Shown in pieces: positions 60,001 through 64,000 of a DNA stretch of 64,000 bases. The position numbers and the translations under genes were made by a program. The stretch spans positions 40,724,008 through 40,788,007 of the forward strand of contig OX393561.1 in the NCBI GenBank assembly GCA_947652115.1. Reading direction: 5' to 3'. Origin of the DNA: Blastomussa wellsi (Eukaryota; Cnidaria; Anthozoa; Scleractinia; Plerogyridae). Position 1 is the stretch's first letter, and every line of letters begins with the position of its first letter. The notes beneath the pieces were generated by a model, which ran no database searches, had not been told where the DNA came from, and was given only the letters and a program-made list of their open reading frames with translations.

Positions 60001-63000
60001 ATAGGCACATTTCGTGTATGAAAATATCTCCCAGACAATGTCAATTTAAAGTTGATTTCCAGTCCGCAATGCACAGTCTCAGGATTTGTATTCGTCTTTC
60101 TTTTGAATTCGTTGATACGTTACACTTCGGTAGTAGCGTACATGAAGTTTTTGAGTCCGCCATGACGAGTCGTTTCGTTCAGGAGCGCTCGACGAACTCA
60201 CACGTCGGTTTGGAATACCGTCGAGGTTCGTCTTCTCTTTATATATTGTTTTGCAAGGATATCTGGTGTTAATAATGGAGAAAAGGTAAGTTTATGCCGA
60301 AATTTTCATTTACGACATTGATGGTAAACATTCCTTCGTGTGAGACTCGGATAAACATTGGAGGCGGAGATTGCTTAGTATGGACTGGAAACAAATTTTA
60401 ATTACATACGACACATATAGAACATAACCAAAACAACAGCAGTAAATAACTTGGTTAAAGACTGAATGGGTGGATCAATACTGACTCGTATTCTATCAGC
60501 TCTGATATCCAGGAGTTGAGCGTACTCATGCATCTTCAGGTCATATTCCTTCTTATCTTCACTCATCTTCTTGGTGACTCGTTCAACCTAAATAGTAATG
60601 GTAATGGATTTGTATAGCGCATTTTTCATATTAACCATTTTCACATTGCCCATAATACAACTTGTTTACCCCCCAAAATTTTGCATAAGCATTGTCTTCC
60701 GATTCTCTTGGGACGACTGTAATACCCTGGAGAACTGGGAAACAAAGGTTATGCAAAATTTTGGGGGGGTAAACAAGGTGTATTATGGGCAATGCGAAAA
60801 TGGTCAAAATGGACGTCAGCATGTAAAGGCGCCTATGGCAGCCGCTCTCAGTCCATTCATGATCTCACCCAGCCCAAGAGTACATATGCGAACAGACCAG
60901 ACCACTGCAAATGTAAATACGGAAGGAATAATGTTTTATGATTTCGGGTTAAACCTGCATGCTTGCTGATGAAAATAAAACAAGAAATATACAAGCAAAA
61001 CATATTATAACATAGGTAGCAGAGACGCGCGATGGTCCATGCTTTTAGCTGTCAATTATCAAGAAGCTAGGGTTGCTCTCGGTTATCGCTTCGGGAAACT
61101 CTTACACTGCTTTGACTTCTTTCGTGCTCTCCAAACTTACCGGTAACAGTGCAAGTTTTCTATGAGCGATTGTGAACTCGGCTGCGCCTCGTTGACTATT
61201 CGCTCATAGAAAACTCGGACTCGTAGTCAGAGTCTAATTGTTAAATAGACCACTCTACGTGTCGCAGTGCACACAGTTCGTCTTAGCTCCTTTGCTTTTC
61301 ATCACTGCAAATACAGTAAAGTCCTTAACTGGTGTAACATTTGTTGAATGACCTGTGGCCAAGGTGTAGGTGAACTTGGTATCGACCTGACAGTTTCCCT
61401 CAAGCCAGGCGCCGTTCATCTTTGCCATCTCGTTTTGCAGCCCAATTACATCTTGGAAGTGAGGTGAATTAAGCTTTAATTAACTCGACGGTCGAGTAAA
61501 GCACAACATTATCGACTTTTTGGGCTCACCTCCGTCTGGTAATCTTTGTTGATCTTGTGCTGGATTATTAACATGTTTCTCGTTTTTTCCAGTTCGTTGA
61601 TAGTATCCGCATGCGATGCCTGTAATTCATGTACTTGTCGTTTCAGATCTATAACCAAGAAAAGGAGAAAGATTAGAAAATTGATAGCACCGTAAATTGA
61701 AACGAACACGAGTAGCCTGAGATTTAACTATATCACCCGATGGAAATCATGAGCTCACAACATAATTGTCAAATTAATATAATGACCGTTGTAGAAAAGA
61801 AACATTTGCTTACACACAAGCAAAGTAATCACCTTTGCTCTTTTCGTCATCAACCTTTTCCAAGAAATCCAGATCCTGACTTCCTTTTTCTTTCCTATGC
61901 TGTTGAGAAGAAAACACGATAAAAACATAACAGTCAACTACAGCTTTAAAATAGTCGGACTCGTGTGGATTCAGAAGTTCGGTATCTGAGCTACAGTCAC
62001 GTTCACACTAGCAAAATTTGTAGATGAAAAGCCAAATAATGTAATTTTAATTCTAATTATTTATGTAACTTAAATAGACCAATTTCGATCTTTTAAAATT
62101 CAGCCTAAAACAATAGACCTCAGCATGAGGCTCCGGGTAATAAACTATTGAGTTTGTGGGGTTTATTCCCCAGAGCCTCGCAGTGATGTCTATTGTTTTT
62201 TTGAATTTTAAAATATCGAAATTGGTCTGTTATTAATAATAACAAAATCCTCGAATCTGATTGGTTCTTAGCACGCACTGTTGGAATCCACTCAGTCCTA
62301 CTTTCACTATTAAATACATACTTTGATCAAGACAAGGGCCTCTTCGATTTCCTGAAAATCTACCGCACTTTCCTGCAAAGATAATACAAGAATATGTTGA
62401 CTGTAGCAAAGACATAACTTGCTTTGCACAGCCGCAGAAGCCAGAACACTATTTGTTTCCAACAATTTTTCCCTGCAGTGTTGGTATTGTAATTATCGTG
62501 CCCCGTTAATTACCTTAGTGAAAAATTTCATCTTTTCCTTCAGGTCATCATGCTGTTCTTTCAATGTGTAATGTTGGACCCTTAATTCACGGAGCTCTGC
62601 CTGGAGCTTCTCGGCGTTCTCTGAAAAAAAAGAGAGAGAACGTCGACGATTCAGACTGAAAAGAAAAACAAGATTTAGGCCATAGAGTACAATAGACTTG
62701 TGGCCGTCTACCTTGCTTGGTATGAAAAACCCTCCAGCACTATGCAGGATAGTGCATTGTAAAATACTTTCCACTCACCCCTTTCGTCTGTTAACTTGTC
62801 GAGAATATCATTTTTCTCTTGCAAGTCTGAGTGTAGAGTGGCTCTTAACTGCTCCATCTCCACCTATAAAGAACAAAGCGTATTCAAATTAACAAATGTT
62901 TGCAACGTGAGCATTGAAGGGGGCCTTTGCAGGTTTTGGTCGTGCTTCCAGACCCCATCCCCACTAAATTATGGTACACTTTGGGCTTGATTGCACGGCA

Positions 63001-63409
63001 AATTTCAACCCAGGCTGAGGCGAGATGACTGTTTCGACGCTTGTGAAATGTTTAAAGCCGTGATGACAATTTTATCAGTAAACAGGGGTTGAACTTCGGT
63101 AAACGAAATCAATCAAATTTGAACTAACTGAAGGAGTCGAATGCACCGTATTACGGATTACTCCTAGTTTATTAATGTGTATATATACCTCCATCTGTCG
63201 GTACTTTGCTCTGTGTTGTCTTTCTCTTTCTGCATCAAAGGCGCTGGATAAATTCACAAAAACAAAAGAAAATTACTAGGAAATTACTATTATTTTTAAC
63301 CACTCAAAATTGCTACACACAAGAATTTCTCTCACCTGTTCACTAAGTTTTCATTTGCTTCCTTCAAGATTGCATTCTCTGCTTTCAAATCTCCTATCAT
63401 TTGAAGTTG
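48013..63409 (-). CDS. RPGRIP1L: RPGRIP1L/fantom-like ciliary protein, 5' partial
   Basis: 27 exons, read down the minus strand: 63409-63336, 63243-63189, 62863-62779, 62620-62514, 62372-62322, 61899-61833, 61648-61530, 60587-60486, 59571-59506, 59399-59322, 58952-58837, 58581-58512, 58132-58003, 57392-57298, 57219-57072, 56290-56136, 55397-55272, 54736-54644, 54329-54094, 52889-52667, 52075-51979, 51896-51619, 51222-51030, 50067-49995, 49449-49362, 48416-48374, 48104-48013. Every phase matches (1019 aa plus stop). The order is coiled coil with [20 protein letters not shown], a first C2-like domain (FEIHIDK), a second ([21 protein letters not shown]), a Lys/Glu-rich linker with a very acidic exon (51.6-51.9 kb), and the C-terminal RPGR-interacting domain ([22 protein letters not shown]). 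Family members build the ciliary transition zone and bind nephrocystin-4. About 300 N-terminal residues are missing beyond the window. The donor of exon 52075 is uncertain: 51979 or 52018. Confidence 0.92.
48449..48760 (+). mobile_element. tRNA-derived SINE-like repeat
   Basis: It begins with a tRNA-like head: GTGGCTTAATGGTTAGTGCG resembles a box A, followed by GCTGGACTCCGGATCGGACG. The B box is decayed. A tRNA-unrelated body follows (GGGCAAAACACTAAACTCTC, then AACCCGCCTGCGCTGGACTA). It lies in the intron between 48416 and 49362. 3' end approximate. Confidence 0.6.
52197..52290. mobile_element. Foldback, CCGAGTTTTCTATGA family, copy 1
   Basis: The left arm has CGAGCCCGAGTTTTCTATGA and the right arm has a decayed inverse. 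AAGGCGCAGCCGAGTTGACTA recurs in inverted orientation at 61150-61235. Confidence 0.6.
53430..53559. mobile_element. Harbinger-like mini-MITE, TTA duplication
   Basis: Element 53433-53556 (124 bp) is almost a complete hairpin. GGCCCGGTTCAAACGTCGAA at one end is exactly complementary to the other. TTA flanks both sides. It sits in the intron between 52889 and 54094. Confidence 0.85.
55570..56095. repeat. Minisatellite, five ~110.5-bp units
   Basis: The anchor AACAGRCACAAAAGCGCGG recurs at 55592, 55703, 55813, 55924 and (decayed) 56035, giving spacings of 111, 110, 111 and 111. Units also share CACCTAAARCCAAGTTCTGA and GGTTTTGG. It lies in the intron between 55397 and 56136, ending just short of the 56136-56290 exon. 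Confidence 0.85.
59005..59190 (+). mobile_element. tRNA-derived SINE head
   Basis: CAGCGTGGCCGAGGATTCAA resembles box A of a Leu/Ser-type tRNA and GAGTTCAAATCC is a good box B about 60 bases later. The anticodon region does not fold well, so this is a SINE head or tRNA pseudogene, not a functional tRNA. 3' end approximate. Confidence 0.5.
59743..59862. mobile_element. Tiny MITE copy 2, 8-bp target duplication
   Basis: Element 59751-59854 starts TAGGCTTGATTACC and ends GAAATCGAGCCTA, flanked by exact CTTCAGTG on both sides. It matches 8331-8416 except for an 18-base insertion in the middle. Confidence 0.85.
60638..60812. mobile_element. Foldback element in RPGRIP1L-like intron
   Basis: Arms containing CATTGCCCATAATACAACTT and CCCCCAAAATTTTGCATAA are mirrored as inverted copies after a ~65-bp spacer. 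No duplication fixed. Confidence 0.75.
61150..61235. mobile_element. Foldback, CCGAGTTTTCTATGA family, copy 2
   Basis: Arms AGTTTTCTATGAGCGA and TCGCTCATAGAAAACT pair around GAACTCGGCTGCGCCTCGTT. It is related, inverted, to 52197-52290. Confidence 0.7.
62075..62229. mobile_element. Foldback element with TAGACC end
   Basis: GACCAATTTCGATCTTTTAA is mirrored by TTAAAATATCGAAATTGGTC (62077-62227). Inner arms share AACAATAGAC and GAGGCTC. The left flank is TA and the right is TG, perhaps mutated. Confidence 0.75.
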
Positions 63410-64000
63410 CTATAATTGGATTGTTTTAAAAAGAAATAAAATGTGTGCTACCATATTTCATAAACGCAGTCTTGAAAAATGACATTTTTATGCATTGATA
63501 TAATTTTTCTATTTTACTATTCCTGTAAATGTTAACTGTCTCAACGCTCCGAAACTCTTTTTAAAGGGTTTGGAAAAGAAATCGTGATGTTGTTCAGTTG
63601 GAGATTTTTTAAGATTTTAAATCTCCGAACATTCCTTCGTTTTAGTTTCGATTGCGCGTTGTAATATTTCAATTCTTTTCAGGTGTTTGGAAATGCGAGT
63701 AGGTAATAATTTCATCTATGTTTAGCCATCGGCGACGCATGTACATGCAGACATTCATGGCAAGTGTGGTTTAAATATAAACTTAACGGTAATGAAATAC
63801 TTTACACGCCTTTCATTTTGGACAAAGAGGACTGTGAAAGTATTCTTACCTCTGATAAAGATTTTGATGCTATTCCTCCAGTCTTCAGATCGTTTTTCAA
63901 CGCAAAATTCTTTGTTTGTTCCTGTGCAAATGACGCAGTATACAGTATATTAACTTAGAATTTAACTGAAAGATAATAACTTATTGCCCAGAATTTGGTA
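63410..64000. other. Window end, inside RPGRIP1L-like gene
   Basis: No further minus-strand exon with the expected coiled-coil coding was recognised. A plus-strand open frame (63728-63958), containing YTPFILDKEDCESILT, has protein-like composition but no domain I can name. Confidence 0.4.

Noticed and set aside
61258..61445. Minus-strand frame in an RPGRIP1L-like intron containing [20 protein letters not shown]
   Set aside because: Protein-like, but no fit to RPGRIP1L, no splice sites in phase with neighbouring exons and no family recognised.

Overview
The window looks like nuclear DNA of a cnidarian, probably an anthozoan such as a stony coral. It is AT-rich, with many introns and many short terminal-inverted-repeat elements. 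Its genes mix proteins typical of cnidarian expansions (collagen-stalked fibrinogen-like lectin, Dickkopf-like Cys-rich protein, intronless class A receptor) with a ciliary gene conserved as far as vertebrates. The taxon is an inference from gene style and was not tested by a search.

Layout. 1.8-6.3 kb (+): a secreted Cys-rich protein with five Dickkopf-N-type repeats and a Dickkopf-C (colipase-fold) module. 13.6-18.4 kb (-): a complete four-exon ficolin-like gene (signal peptide, ten Gly-X-Y triplets, fibrinogen/intelectin-type domain). 24.6 kb (-): an isolated Tudor-like exon. 28.6-30.1 kb: a TTA-flanked element that encloses a decayed Penelope-like retroelement. 31.6-32.4 kb: a Mutator-type element whose inverted repeats carry GGGGCC/GGGGTC arrays. 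33.4-35.1 kb: a compact, AT-rich, virus-like block of small ORFs, partly broken. 35.1-40.6 kb (+): a five-exon type I membrane protein with eight EGF-like modules, an intein-like Hint domain and a transmembrane segment. 44.7-45.7 kb (-): a single-exon rhodopsin-class GPCR. 48.0-63.4 kb (-): 27 exons encoding the C-terminal ~1019 residues of an RPGRIP1L/fantom-type ciliary transition-zone protein; its 5' end lies outside the window.

The gene models were built by reading splice signals and checking phase at every junction. The genes are independent neighbours; nothing suggests an operon or shared pathway, although four of the five encode secreted or cell-surface products. Between them lie small DNA transposons, several with readable target-site duplications: TTA (Harbinger-like), TA-flanked foldbacks, 8-9 bp (hAT- or Mutator-like) and 9 bp (Mutator-like). 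There are also two tRNA-derived SINE-like pieces and tandem repeats.

The strongest candidate for new biology is the EGF-Hint-transmembrane protein. Its Hint domain keeps the N-side catalytic residues, but the usual C-side His-Asn pair is Ala-Ser, so it could cut itself and release the EGF ectodomain. The virus-like block is the second candidate.
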